Assembly: GCA_028819005.1 (NCBI GenBank) | Contig: JAPPMP010000009.1 | Coordinates: 7,347-71,346 of the forward strand | DNA from: Acidimicrobiaceae bacterium | GTDB lineage: Bacteria; Actinomycetota; Acidimicrobiia; Acidimicrobiales; Aldehydirespiratoraceae | Direction: 5' to 3' | Length of the DNA stretch: 64,000 nucleotides | Shown: positions 52,083 through 60,818 of the stretch, one piece after another | How positions within the stretch are numbered: the first letter of the stretch is position 1 | Layout of the letters: every line of letters starts with the position of its first letter | Position numbers and translations under genes: made by a program | The notes under the pieces: generated by a model | Databases searched by the model: none | Told to the model about the DNA's origin: nothing | The model's input: only the letters and a program-made list of their open reading frames with translations

Positions 52083-53276
52083 ATGAGCGAAAGTATCGAA
52101 CGCGGATCCTCCGACCCAGACACCGCCGGCGGCCATGGATCCGAGGCGCCTCCGGACCTCAGCAGCGCGCCGAAATTCCACACGGATCGCAGCCATTACG
52201 GACCTGCTTTCGAGCAATGGATCACCAGAAGGTACCCGAACCGGTTCGGTGCATCGGTCACCAACATCGACATCCCGGTGTCGACGGGGTTCTCCAACGA
52301 GACGGTCTTCTTCGACGCCTCCTGGACCGAGGAGGGAACGGAATGCTCGGACCGTTTCGTCGCCCGGATCGAACCTGCCGCAGGCGCGTTGTTCCCGGCC
52401 CAGAGCGACCACTGCGGCGTTTCGGTCGAGGTTCAGTACCGAGCCATGGAGGCGGTCGGACGCAACTGCGGCGCTCCGGTTCCCGAACTGCTCGGCTATG
52501 AGCCAGACCCGGCGATCATCGGTCAACCGTTCTTTGTGATGGGGTTCACCGAGGGCCGGGTGCCGGCTGATCAACCCCGTTACTCCGAGGAGGGTTTCCT
52601 GGTCGACGAGGCGACGCCTGCTGAGCGCCATCGCATGGTTGCCACAGGCCTGCAGACAATGGCCGAGATCCACTCGATCGACTGGCGGGCTGCCGGGTTG
52701 GAATGGCTTGACACGAGCGGCACAGGACAACCCAGCACGCGAGTGCAGTTGGATCTTTACCGGTCGTCCACTACCCGCGAACTCGCCGGCCGGGATCATC
52801 CGGTGCTTGCCGCGGCGTTCGACTGGCTCATCGCCAACGATCCCGGCGATGACCGTGTCGGTCTGTCGTGGGGCGACAGCCGGCTGGGGAACATCTTGTG
52901 GCAGGACTACCGCCCGGCAGCGGTCCTCGACTGGGAGGCTTGCGCTCTGTCGCCGACCGAGGCCGACGTCGGCTGGTGGCTGATGTTCGACCGGATGTCG
53001 TTCGATGACGTGGGGGCTGCCCGGATGGAGGGTTTCCCGACCCGATCCGAGATGATCGATCTCTACGAGCAGGCCTCAGGCCGTGAAGTCCGAGCGCCGC
53101 ACTATTGGGAAGTCTTCGGTGCGATGCGATTCTGCGCGATCTTCATCGGACTCGGCGACCGCATGACGAACAGCGGCCTGCTTCCCCCGGAGATGAACCC
53201 GGCGGTACACAACATGGTCACGCAAGCTCTTGCCGACCTGCTCGACATCGACAATCCGACACCGTCAGTTATTTAG
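52083..53276 (+). CDS. Aminoglycoside phosphotransferase-like kinase family protein
   Basis: A 397-residue protein. A kinase-like fold is seen in IDIPVSTGFSNETVFFDASW (nucleotide loop), the catalytic loop GLSWGDSRLGNILWQD and the metal motif AVLDWEACALSPTEADVGWW. The usual HGD of the catalytic loop is WGD here, while Asp and Asn are kept. Such proteins are often acyl-CoA or small-molecule kinases rather than resistance enzymes. The ORF is open far upstream as an antisense shadow, and ATG 52083 is the start. TATTGT ends 7 bases before the ATG, suggesting a leaderless transcript. Confidence 0.85.
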   Translation: MSESIERGSSDPDTAGGHGSEAPPDLSSAPKFHTDRSHYGPAFEQWITRRYPNRFGASVTNIDIPVSTGFSNETVFFDASWTEEGTECSDRFVARIEPAAGALFPAQSDHCGVSVEVQYRAMEAVGRNCGAPVPELLGYEPDPAIIGQPFFVMGFTEGRVPADQPRYSEEGFLVDEATPAERHRMVATGLQTMAEIHSIDWRAAGLEWLDTSGTGQPSTRVQLDLYRSSTTRELAGRDHPVLAAAFDWLIANDPGDDRVGLSWGDSRLGNILWQDYRPAAVLDWEACALSPTEADVGWWLMFDRMSFDDVGAARMEGFPTRSEMIDLYEQASGREVRAPHYWEVFGAMRFCAIFIGLGDRMTNSGLLPPEMNPAVHNMVTQALADLLDIDNPTPSVI

Positions 53277-53570
53277 CCCCCGACTCAAAGCCCGACGTAT
53301 CTCATCCCGTTTTCTGATTGCGACTATCAGCGCAATCATCGGGACTGGCATGAGGGCATATTCAATAGGCTTCCACAGCCCGGACAGAAGTTGAGCCAAC
53401 AGAAAATAACCAGCGATCAACAAACCCCATCTCATCGGTACTAAGTATGGTCGCAATTCGGTGAGTGAAAGGGGTTTGCTGTCTGGAAAAAACCGGCGGA
53501 TCAACGCCCCTGTCAACAAGAACAATACGACGACAAAACCTAATTCATAGACAAGTCCAGAGCGCAACAT
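53265..53570 (-). CDS. Small integral membrane protein, 101 aa
   Basis: An unrecognised 101-residue protein. Hydrophobic segments at about 8-26 (LGFVVVLFLLTGALI), 46-62 (MRWGLLIAGYFLLAQLL) and 70-84 (YALMPVPMIALIVAI), then a basic end (RKRDEIRRALSRG). It starts 6 bases after the stop of the 57-residue gene and its 3' end overlaps the convergent kinase gene by 12 bp. The DNA is visibly AT-richer than its neighbours. Confidence 0.65.
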   Translation of the reverse strand: MLRSGLVYELGFVVVLFLLTGALIRRFFPDSKPLSLTELRPYLVPMRWGLLIAGYFLLAQLLSGLWKPIEYALMPVPMIALIVAIRKRDEIRRALSRGLNN

Positions 53571-53576
53571 TTCGTG

Positions 53577-53750
53577 TCACCAAGTGCAATATCCACCGGA
53601 ATAATGCAGAACCGCTCCTGTGGATTTTGCCTTGATACATTTACCCAAAAGCCTAGCGCTGCAGGAATACACGAATATCGCCAAAGATAGAAACAGCACT
53701 GCGGCAACAACCGCTAGCGCTGTGATGACTGTAATTTTCCGAAGCAACAT
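53577..53750 (-). CDS. Small hydrophobic protein, 57 aa
   Basis: An unrecognised short protein. MLLRKITVITALAVVAAVLF is a basic-hydrophobic helix that could be a signal anchor, followed by four Cys over the rest (SCSARLLGKC, YCTW). ATG 53750 is preferred over GTG 53759. It lies in the same AT-richer block as the next gene and reads into it with 6 bases between. Real expression is uncertain. Confidence 0.5.
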   Translation of the reverse strand: MLLRKITVITALAVVAAVLFLSLAIFVYSCSARLLGKCIKAKSTGAVLHYSGGYCTW

Positions 53751-53789
53751 GACGAACACTTTTCTCAGAACTTAGGCTACTCAAGAACG

Positions 53790-56700
53790 TCAGGCGACGT
53801 CAATGGTCGCGGTGGCGGCTTTTTCGCTGACGACGGTGCTGGAGCCGCCGGGTTTCATCGAGACGCCGTAGAGGCAGTCCGCGATCTCCATCGTGCGTTT
53901 CTGGTGGCTCACCAGGACCAACTGCGCATCAGCGCGGAACTCGTCGATCAGATTCAAGAAGCGATGAAGGTTGACGTCGTCGAGGGCCACCTCGACTTCG
54001 TCCAGCACGTAGAACGGCGAAGGGCGGCTCATGAACACAGCGAAGAGGAACGCCAATGCGGTCAAGGTCCGCTCACCACCCGACAACAGCGACAGCTTGC
54101 GAACGTTCTTGCCGCCGGGCTTGGCAGAGACGTCGATTCCTGTGTTGAGCAGATCGTCGGGAGCGCTCAGCTGTATCGATCCGCTCCCGCCTGGGAAGAG
54201 CGTCTCGAACAGCTTCTCAAAATTGAGCGAGACGTCGGCGAAGGCGTTCGCGAAGATCGTCACAATGTCGTCGTCGATCGAGGCGATGACCTTCGTCAAT
54301 TCACGACGTGTGGCAGCGATGTCGGCGAGTTGAGCTTGCAGAAACTCGTGGCGCTCCTGCAACGCCTGGCATTCCTCCAAAGCCAATGGATTGATCGGAC
54401 CCATGATCTCAAGTTCGTTCTGCAACTGCTCTATCCGCCGCGGCGGGTCGACTCCCTCGGGCAGCGGCGGGCACGGCGCCGACACGGCGACGTCGGGAGC
54501 AACCCTGTGCTCGGCGCGCACGCTCTCGACAACGGTTTGGAGTCTGGTCCGGAGTTCGGCTCGCTCGATCGCCGCGCCGGCAGCCCGTTCCCGGAGATCC
54601 TCGAACTGTTGATTGAGGGCCACACGCTCATTTCGGAGGTCGGTGAGCTGGCGCACGATCCGCCGGGCGGTTTCGGACTGCTCTTCATGGGCCGTGCGCG
54701 CCTTGCTGAGATGGGATTCGATTGTCGCCGACCGTGAATCGAGCGCCACCGTCAGCTTGTCGAGCACAGCTGCGCGGCGGTCCAGCAATTCTCGTTGCCG
54801 ACCCGCGGTGGACCGCTCCGAGGCGTCGCGTTCGAGTCTGGCCTCGATCTCCGCGATGCGGGTGCGCAGCCCGTTCTCCCGTTCGTTGATGGCAGCGGCT
54901 CGAACTTCGACGTCGGTGCGCAGCGCGGCCGCCTCCTGAGCCCGCTGGTCGATCTGCGCTCTTGCCACCGCAATCCGGAGAGCCTCTTCTCGTTGCTCGG
55001 ATTCCTCAGCTTCCAGCACCAAGTGAGAGCTTTCGAGTTCGCCGAACCTCCCCTGCTCGCTGACCAGGCGCGCCTCAAGCTCTTCGAGACCGGTCCGCAA
55101 CGCATCGGATTCGGTGGCGCACTCACGGAACTGCACTTCAAGCTGTCGGCATTCGTTCGCCGCGACCTCTAGTTTCGATTCGACCTGCGCGAGGCGCTCT
55201 GAGGCTTTCGCGGCGGCATCGACGCACGCGGCGAGTTCCGAACGGGCCGCGGCGACCCGGTCGGAGGCTTGCTGACAATCGGCGCCGGCTACGACGGCCT
55301 GTTCGCTCGCCTCGGTGAGCGCCGCGGCGGTCGCAGTCGAGCCGCTGTTCGCCAAACGCCAGCCGTCCGGTCCGATGAACTCCCCGGTGGAGGTGACGAA
55401 GGAGCGCATCGGCTCGTCCAATGCTCGGTCCACCGCAGTCCGCCAATCGCCGTCGACTATCTCGACGTCGCCGATCAGCGCATCCAGCAGCGCATCAACG
55501 CCCTTCTTGGCGCCTCGCACCCGCTCGCGAAGAAGGTTGGCCGGACCGCCGGAGTCCGAGGACAACCAGCCGCGCAGCCTCGAGCCTTCCTTGGCGGTTC
55601 TGTCAGAACGGTGCTTGGGCAACGCCCCGAGAGCCAGTATCGCCCCCGACGACCCGCTTGCACGCAGGACCTCGAAAGCGCCGCGAGCCGCATCGGGGTC
55701 GCGCACGATGATCGCGTTCAACCCGGAGCCGACAGCAGACTCGAACGCAGCCTCGAATCCCTCATCGACGGCAACCAGATCGAGCAGCGTGCCCAGCACG
55801 CCTTTGACGTGTGCCACTCTGTCGGCGCCGGCTGCCGAGCGAGCCTCGTGCAGCGCCAGCGTGAGCGCTTCGGCTCGAGCCAGCCATCGTTGCCGGGCCG
55901 CGTCAGCCTCTGCGTGAGCGGCGATTTCGGTGTTGAGGGTCGCTTCGGCGCCTTGTTGGAGTGCATCGGCTGCTTTTGACTCAGCAACCAGCTGCTCGTG
56001 TTCATTCTCAACCTTCTCCAAGTCTGAGCGCTGCCGGCTCAAGCGCGAGTCGAGGGTCAGCTGCCGCTCGACCACCGAGTCCAGGCGTGACTGGGAACGC
56101 TGTCGCTCTTCGCGTCCCGCTTCAATGCTCACACGAAGAGCCGCGAGCTCACCGCGGGCCTCGGCAGCCTTGTTGCCGGGCTCCGATTCACCTTGAGCCG
56201 TCTGTTCGTCGAGCGCCGCTCGATCACTCGCCAGTTGCTGCTCGTTCGCTTCCAGGGTCACTGAGCCGCTCCTCAGGGCCGCAGCTTCGGCTTCGGCTTC
56301 GGCGAGGGCCAGACGCAGACGCGTGGCCTCGGCCTCAAGGTTGGCGATGACCCCCCGGTCCGTGAACGCCGAGCGATCACGGTCTATGCCGCGCCTGCGT
56401 TCAGTGACGAGCGCAGCGAGTCCCCTCGCCCGTTCTCGCATGGATTCGAGCCGTCGGAGCGTGTCGCCGAGGTCGTCTTCGGAGCGGTCCGAGAGCTCGC
56501 TCTCGAAGGCCGCGATGTCCTCGTCGAGATCAGCCAGGCGAGCTTTCGCAGACTGTTCGAGAGCGTGGATCGGTTGTTCGCCTATGGCTTGCAATTGACC
56601 GCGGAGCTCGGCGATCTGTCTGCCCGCAAGGTGCAGCCGCTGAGCCGCCAGTTCTTCGACGAGATCACTGTGGAGGCGGGCGGCTTCGGCTTGCTTCTCG

Positions 56701-57314
56701 AGCGGGCGCAGCTGGCGCCTGACTTCGCGGATGACGTCTTTCGCCCGGGTGAGGTCGCTGTCCGAGGTCGCCAGACGGCGTTCAGCGCGTTCCTTGCGCT
56801 TGCGGTACTTCAAGACGCCTGCGGCTTCTTCGATGATCGCCCGCCGATCAGTGGGGCGAGAGGTCAGCACCGCGTCGATCTGCCCCTGCGAGACGATCAC
56901 ATGCTGCTGCCGCCCGACGCCACCGTCGCTCAACAACTCGGCGACGTCGATCAGCCGACAGGGCACCCCGTTGATCGCGTACTCGGAGTCGCCGCTGCGG
57001 AAGAGCGTGCGGCTGATCCGCACCTCGTTGAAATCGATGGGGAGCGTGCCCGAATGATTGTCGATCGTCAGCGAAACCTCGGCTCGGCCCAGGGCGAGCT
57101 TCTCGCTGGTCCCGGCGAAGATCACGTCGTCCATCTTGGTCGACCGCAGCGCATTCGGCGCCTGTGATCCGAGCACCCAGGCCATGGCGTCCACAACGTT
57201 GGACTTGCCGCTGCCGTTGGGGCCGACGATTACCGTGACGCCCGGTTCAAGATCAATCGAAGTCGTATCTGCGAACGACTTGAATCCCTTCAATGTGAGG
57301 TTCTTCAGATACAT
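53790..57314 (-). CDS. smc: Chromosome segregation protein SMC
   Basis: A 1174-residue SMC. It has the N-terminal ATPase half with FKSFADTTSIDLEPG and Walker A VGPNGSGKSNVVDAMAWVLG, a coiled coil, a hinge (VKGVLGTLLDLVAVDEGFEA), a second coiled coil, and the C-terminal half with signature LSLLSGGERTLTALAFLFA and Walker B FYVLDEVEVALDD. It compacts and segregates chromosomes as a dimer with ScpAB. ATG 57314 gives MYLKNLTLKGFKSF, and a TTG three codons upstream is the other option. It follows the mutM-like gene on the same strand. Confidence 0.96.
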   Translation of the reverse strand: MYLKNLTLKGFKSFADTTSIDLEPGVTVIVGPNGSGKSNVVDAMAWVLGSQAPNALRSTKMDDVIFAGTSEKLALGRAEVSLTIDNHSGTLPIDFNEVRISRTLFRSGDSEYAINGVPCRLIDVAELLSDGGVGRQQHVIVSQGQIDAVLTSRPTDRRAIIEEAAGVLKYRKRKERAERRLATSDSDLTRAKDVIREVRRQLRPLEKQAEAARLHSDLVEELAAQRLHLAGRQIAELRGQLQAIGEQPIHALEQSAKARLADLDEDIAAFESELSDRSEDDLGDTLRRLESMRERARGLAALVTERRRGIDRDRSAFTDRGVIANLEAEATRLRLALAEAEAEAAALRSGSVTLEANEQQLASDRAALDEQTAQGESEPGNKAAEARGELAALRVSIEAGREERQRSQSRLDSVVERQLTLDSRLSRQRSDLEKVENEHEQLVAESKAADALQQGAEATLNTEIAAHAEADAARQRWLARAEALTLALHEARSAAGADRVAHVKGVLGTLLDLVAVDEGFEAAFESAVGSGLNAIIVRDPDAARGAFEVLRASGSSGAILALGALPKHRSDRTAKEGSRLRGWLSSDSGGPANLLRERVRGAKKGVDALLDALIGDVEIVDGDWRTAVDRALDEPMRSFVTSTGEFIGPDGWRLANSGSTATAAALTEASEQAVVAGADCQQASDRVAAARSELAACVDAAAKASERLAQVESKLEVAANECRQLEVQFRECATESDALRTGLEELEARLVSEQGRFGELESSHLVLEAEESEQREEALRIAVARAQIDQRAQEAAALRTDVEVRAAAINERENGLRTRIAEIEARLERDASERSTAGRQRELLDRRAAVLDKLTVALDSRSATIESHLSKARTAHEEQSETARRIVRQLTDLRNERVALNQQFEDLRERAAGAAIERAELRTRLQTVVESVRAEHRVAPDVAVSAPCPPLPEGVDPPRRIEQLQNELEIMGPINPLALEECQALQERHEFLQAQLADIAATRRELTKVIASIDDDIVTIFANAFADVSLNFEKLFETLFPGGSGSIQLSAPDDLLNTGIDVSAKPGGKNVRKLSLLSGGERTLTALAFLFAVFMSRPSPFYVLDEVEVALDDVNLHRFLNLIDEFRADAQLVLVSHQKRTMEIADCLYGVSMKPGGSSTVVSEKAATATIDVA

Positions 57315-57354
57315 CCCACTCAAATGTATCAGGCCAAATTACATTGATGAGACT

Positions 57355-58188
57355 TCAGACCTGTGTTTGGCAGAAGTACGTCCAAGTGCCGCGGAACTTG
57401 ACCCGTTGTATCGGCAGACGGGACCTGGCACTGAGTTCACCATGCCGCCCCCAGACCATCAGGTGGCTGCCGTACTCGCCCGGGTTGCCCGCAGGATCAA
57501 TGAACTCCCGTTCGGGGATCGACGTGCCGCGATGCTTGATGGCGTCGTGGAGCGTTCCAACCAGCGCCCGGTGGAGCCGTCTGATCTCCTGGCTCGTCAG
57601 GGAGTCGCTCATCCGATTGTGGCGCAGACCGGCGTGGAACAGGATCTCATCGGCGTAGATGTCACCGATCCCGACGACGAACGAAGGATCAGCCAGCAGC
57701 GTCTTCAACCTGACTCGGCGCTGCAGCAGACTCCGCCCGAACACAGTCCAGGTGACGGGCTCGGAGACCGGGTCGAGCCCGAGATCGGTGAGTTCTGGCA
57801 GCTCATCGAACATCGAGTCGTCATCGACCACGAACATCTCAGAAGTGCCCTCGGCGTCCAGCAGCCGCAACTGGCCATGCTGGGTGAAGGTGATGACCAC
57901 TTCAGTGCTGGGATCGACCGTCTCCTTGTTGGCAGTGCGTCGCAACGACCCGCTCGAACCCAGATCGATCACCAGCTTGGACTCATTGCTGAACGCGATC
58001 GTGATGTGCAGCCCGAGGCGCTGAACCGCCGTGACCTTGTTGCCGGCCAGGCGAGAGACGAAGGCGTTGCGGGTTCGATACCGCCGCAGAACCTTCATGC
58101 TCACAGCCTCAGCACTCTTGATTTTCTTGCCGACGATGTCTCGCTCGAGATCGCGGCGAACCGTTTCGACTTCGGGCAACTCAAACAT
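57355..58188 (-). CDS. mutM: Fpg/Nei-family DNA glycosylase homologue lacking key catalytic residues
   Basis: A 277-residue MutM-fold protein. FELPEVETVRRDLERDIVGK, VVGIGDIYADEILFHAGL and RGTSIPEREFIDPAG show the family. The enzyme normally begins MPELPEVE with Pro as nucleophile, whereas this begins MFELPEVE. The GK pair of the conserved RRxGKYL segment reads GL (QRLGLHITI), GIGNIYADE reads GIGDIYADE, and the CxxC-CxxC zinc finger is reduced to a single Cys (TYFCQTQV). ATG 58188 has GGAG 6 bases upstream and overlaps rnc by 8 bp (ATGTTTGA). Gene position between rnc and smc is the usual mutM site. It probably binds DNA but may not cleave bases. Confidence 0.8.
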   Translation of the reverse strand: MFELPEVETVRRDLERDIVGKKIKSAEAVSMKVLRRYRTRNAFVSRLAGNKVTAVQRLGLHITIAFSNESKLVIDLGSSGSLRRTANKETVDPSTEVVITFTQHGQLRLLDAEGTSEMFVVDDDSMFDELPELTDLGLDPVSEPVTWTVFGRSLLQRRVRLKTLLADPSFVVGIGDIYADEILFHAGLRHNRMSDSLTSQEIRRLHRALVGTLHDAIKHRGTSIPEREFIDPAGNPGEYGSHLMVWGRHGELSARSRLPIQRVKFRGTWTYFCQTQV

Positions 58189-58882
58189 CGAGTGCTCCAT
58201 CGGCGCCGGAGCGGGCCTGGTATGCGACGCGGGCGGCTCGTCGTTGTGCTTGCTTTATCGTGCTGCCTTCCCCGGTTCCGCGGGCTTCGCCGCCGATCCT
58301 CACCACCGCGCGAAACAGCCTGTTGTGGTGGGGCCCCGTCTGCGAAACGTCGTAGGTGGGCGAAGCCAGGCCATCGCGGGCCGCAGCTTCCTGCAGAAGC
58401 GTCTTGTAGTCACGCGCACCCGGTCGACTGGCCGCTCCGTCGATTCGGTCGCCAAGCTGGGCTAGGACGAAGTCGCGCGCCGACTCGAACCCGCCATCGA
58501 GGTACACCGCGCCGATGACTGCTTCGAGCGCGTCCGAGACGATGGAGGCCTTGGTGCGTCCGCCGGAGCGGTCCTCGCCCTTTCCCAAGCGAAGGTGCCC
58601 GCCGAGGTCCATGCCCACCGCAAGGTCGGTGAGCGTGGAGGCGTTCACGACCGCAGCCCGCGTCTTGGCCATCTGGCCCTCGGGCAGGTCCGGGAATCGG
58701 CGATAGAGAAGATCAGCGACGACCAGGCTGAGGACTGCGTCACCGAGGAACTCGAGTCGTTCGTTGCTGGGTCCGCCGTCATGCTCGGCGCACCAGGAAC
58801 GGTGCGTGACCGCCAATTCGAGTTGACCGGGTTCGTCGAAACGATATCCGAGCCGGTTCTCGAGGGCAGATAGCGAACGCAG
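58181..58882 (-). CDS. rnc: Ribonuclease III, probable CTG start
   Basis: A 233-residue RNase III if started at CTG 58882. The N-terminal LSALENRLGYRFDEPGQLEL matches the family's first helix, followed by AVTHRSW, the signature NERLEFLGDAVL, and EAVIGAVYLDGG. The dsRNA-binding domain is at the C-terminus (DYKTLLQEAAARDG, GEGSTIKQAQRRAARVA). No ATG, GTG or TTG lies in frame upstream of the TTG at 58816, which would cut off the first helix. An in-frame TGA at 58888 bounds the gene, and GAGG lies 9 bases before the CTG. It processes rRNA and structured mRNA, possibly the pnp leader. Confidence 0.85.
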   Translation of the reverse strand: MRSLSALENRLGYRFDEPGQLELAVTHRSWCAEHDGGPSNERLEFLGDAVLSLVVADLLYRRFPDLPEGQMAKTRAAVVNASTLTDLAVGMDLGGHLRLGKGEDRSGGRTKASIVSDALEAVIGAVYLDGGFESARDFVLAQLGDRIDGAASRPGARDYKTLLQEAAARDGLASPTYDVSQTGPHHNRLFRAVVRIGGEARGTGEGSTIKQAQRRAARVAYQARSGADGALDV

Positions 58883-58893
58883 GGCTCAGCGCC

Positions 58894-59184
58894 TCAGCCC
58901 AGCTTTGCGACGACGTAATCGACGGCGTCGCGAACGGTTCGGAGATCTTCAAGGTCTTCGTCCTCGATCCGAAAACCCGCTGAACGTTCAGCCAGCTCCT
59001 CTTCGAGAGCTTCCACGAGTTCGATGAGAGCCAGCGAGTCTGCTTCGAGATCATCGGCGAATGCGTCGCCCTCGTTGATCGACAGCGGCTCAACCTCAAG
59101 AATGTCGGCAAGTTGGTCCCTGACGAGAGCGAGGATCTCCTCACGACTCATGGGAGCCTGTTCCACATGCGTTTCTGCGGGCAA
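58894..59184 (-). CDS. acpP: Acyl carrier protein
   Basis: A 96-residue acyl carrier protein. FADDLEADSLALIELVEALE holds the Ser that takes phosphopantetheine. Helices are MSREEILALVRDQLADIL and DLRTVRDAVDYVVAKL. TTG 59184 has a perfect AGGAGG 6 bases upstream, so I prefer it to the ATG at 59151 that gives the usual ACP length. It lies between plsX and rnc, a standard fatty-acid gene neighbourhood. Confidence 0.92.
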   Translation of the reverse strand: MPAETHVEQAPMSREEILALVRDQLADILEVEPLSINEGDAFADDLEADSLALIELVEALEEELAERSAGFRIEDEDLEDLRTVRDAVDYVVAKLG

Positions 59185-59282
59185 CTGCACCCTCCTAGAC
59201 ACCAGGACGGTCCGATGTTATCGGAACTCTGGCCGCTCTCCTCCGTCTAGAAGTGAAACAACATTGAATATATCAAAATCCG

Positions 59283-60272
59283 TCAATCCTGGCGCACCGC
59301 CGCGGACAGGTGATCGACCATTCCAACATCGACCATCTCCGCGGCGATACGGATGGCATTGGCCATCGCATCAGCGGAACTCGAGCCGTGGGAGATGACG
59401 CACACGCCCTTCACCCCCAGCAGCAGCGCCCCGCCGGTGGAGTCGGGATGCAGTTCAGCCAGCATCGAATCGAGCGGCGCCGACAGCATCTCCCCCGCCC
59501 GCCTGGTCTCATCGTCGGTGTCTATCGCGGTGAGCAACCGGCCTAGAAGTGCCGACATGGCGCCCTCCAGCGTCTTGAGGGTCACGTTGCCGGTGAACCC
59601 GTCGGTCACGACGACATCGACCTCGTCGGTCATGACGTCTCGACCTTCAACGTTGCCGATCCACTCAGCGCCGCTCGCTTGCGCCCAGGCGCCGTCGCCG
59701 AGCAGTTCGAAGCAGTCCTTCACGAACTTGTTGCCCTTGCCGGCCTCCTCCCCGATCGAGAGCAGCCCGACCTTGGGACGTTCAATTCGGAAGCGGTCAC
59801 GGGCATAGACACAACCCATCTGAGCGAACTCGACGAGCCATTCGGGGCGACACTCCGCGTTGGCTCCCGCATCGAGCAGAGTCGTGGGCGTGCTCTGGGG
59901 CACCGGTACGGGTATGGCGATCGCAGGCCGATTGATCCCCCGTATCCGGCCCATGCGCAACAACGCGGAAGCCATGGTCGCGCCGGTGTTCCCCGCCGAC
60001 ACCATTGCCGAGGCACGACCATCGCGGACCGCTGTGGCAGCACGCACCAACGACGAGTCCCTCATGCGGCGAACGCTCGAGCCTGGCTCGGCATCCATGG
60101 CGATCACCTCGCTGGCCTCAATGACCTCCAGACCCCCGGCGTCGACGAGGTCCTCCGGTCTTCCCACCAACGCGACCGGGATTCCCATTTCGGTTGCGGC
60201 GCGCCTGGCGCCGGCCACGATTGCCGCAGGGGCGTTGTCCCCGCCCATGGCGTCAACCGCGATGGGCAGCAT
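59283..60272 (-). CDS. plsX: Phosphate acyltransferase PlsX
   Basis: A 329-residue PlsX. It opens MLPIAVDAMGGDNAPAAIVAG and continues VSAGNTGATMASALLRMG, RPAIAIPVPV, LLSIGEEAGKGN, DVVVTDGFTGNVTLKT and GVCVISHGSSSADAM. It converts acyl-ACP to acyl phosphate for phospholipid synthesis. Only 3 bp follow the rpmF stop before its ATG, and acpP lies downstream. Confidence 0.96.
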   Translation of the reverse strand: MLPIAVDAMGGDNAPAAIVAGARRAATEMGIPVALVGRPEDLVDAGGLEVIEASEVIAMDAEPGSSVRRMRDSSLVRAATAVRDGRASAMVSAGNTGATMASALLRMGRIRGINRPAIAIPVPVPQSTPTTLLDAGANAECRPEWLVEFAQMGCVYARDRFRIERPKVGLLSIGEEAGKGNKFVKDCFELLGDGAWAQASGAEWIGNVEGRDVMTDEVDVVVTDGFTGNVTLKTLEGAMSALLGRLLTAIDTDDETRRAGEMLSAPLDSMLAELHPDSTGGALLLGVKGVCVISHGSSSADAMANAIRIAAEMVDVGMVDHLSAAVRQD

Positions 60273-60275
60273 CGA

Positions 60276-60455
60276 TCAGCTGACGTCTATGGCTTGGCGG
60301 CCGCCGTACCACCCACAGTTGCCGCAAGCCCGGTGCGGCCGTTTGGTGGCGTCGCAACGCGGGCAGGCGCTACGAGGCGACGCCCCGAGGCGCCAAGCCG
60401 AAGCACGGCGGCTCCGAGTCTTCGATTTCGACGTCTTTTTCTTCGGGACGGCCAT
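60276..60455 (-). CDS. rpmF: 50S ribosomal protein L32
   Basis: A 59-residue L32 of the zinc-binding type. MAVPKKKTSKSKTRSRRASAW is the conserved start, and ACPRCDATKRPHRACGNCGWY carries two CxxC pairs. The ORF track begins 19 residues earlier without family support. The order DUF177-rpmF-plsX is standard. Confidence 0.96.
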   Translation of the reverse strand: MAVPKKKTSKSKTRSRRASAWRLGASPRSACPRCDATKRPHRACGNCGWYGGRQAIDVS

Positions 60456-60549
60456 CGCGAACCTGTTTCTTGCGGATTCCCACGGGCCGAAAGTGACCGG
60501 CCCGAGCAACAAAGGCTATCGACGCCCCACGGCGACGCCACCGTGGTTG

Positions 60550-60818
60550 CATCGATATCACGCGTCGAAGGCCAACTCGTCGAGGGCCGACCGGACCGCC
60601 GCGGTCACGCTGCGGGGCGTGCCGGTCGCATCGATATCACGCGTCGAAGGCCAACTCGCCGCTCCTGGACCGCCGCGGTCACGCTGCGGGGCGTGCCGGT
60701 CGCATCGATATCACGCGTCGAAGGCCAACTCGCCGAGGGCGCCCGACCGCAACCACGGCTGCGGAGGATCGCTGGCATCGATATCACGCGTCGAAGGTCA
60801 ACTCGTCGAGGGCCGACC
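60550..60818. repeat. Four-copy tract of the DUF177 gene 3' end
   Basis: A 30-bp sequence beginning CATCGATATCACGCGTCGAA occurs at 60550, 60629, 60703 and 60776 (periods 79, 74, 73 bp). The copy at 60776 contains the DUF177 stop codon and last codons. Between copies 1-2 and 2-3 another 36-bp block (GGACCGCCGCGGTCACGCTG and 16 more) is also shared. The tract separates DUF177 from rpmF. Confidence 0.9.
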
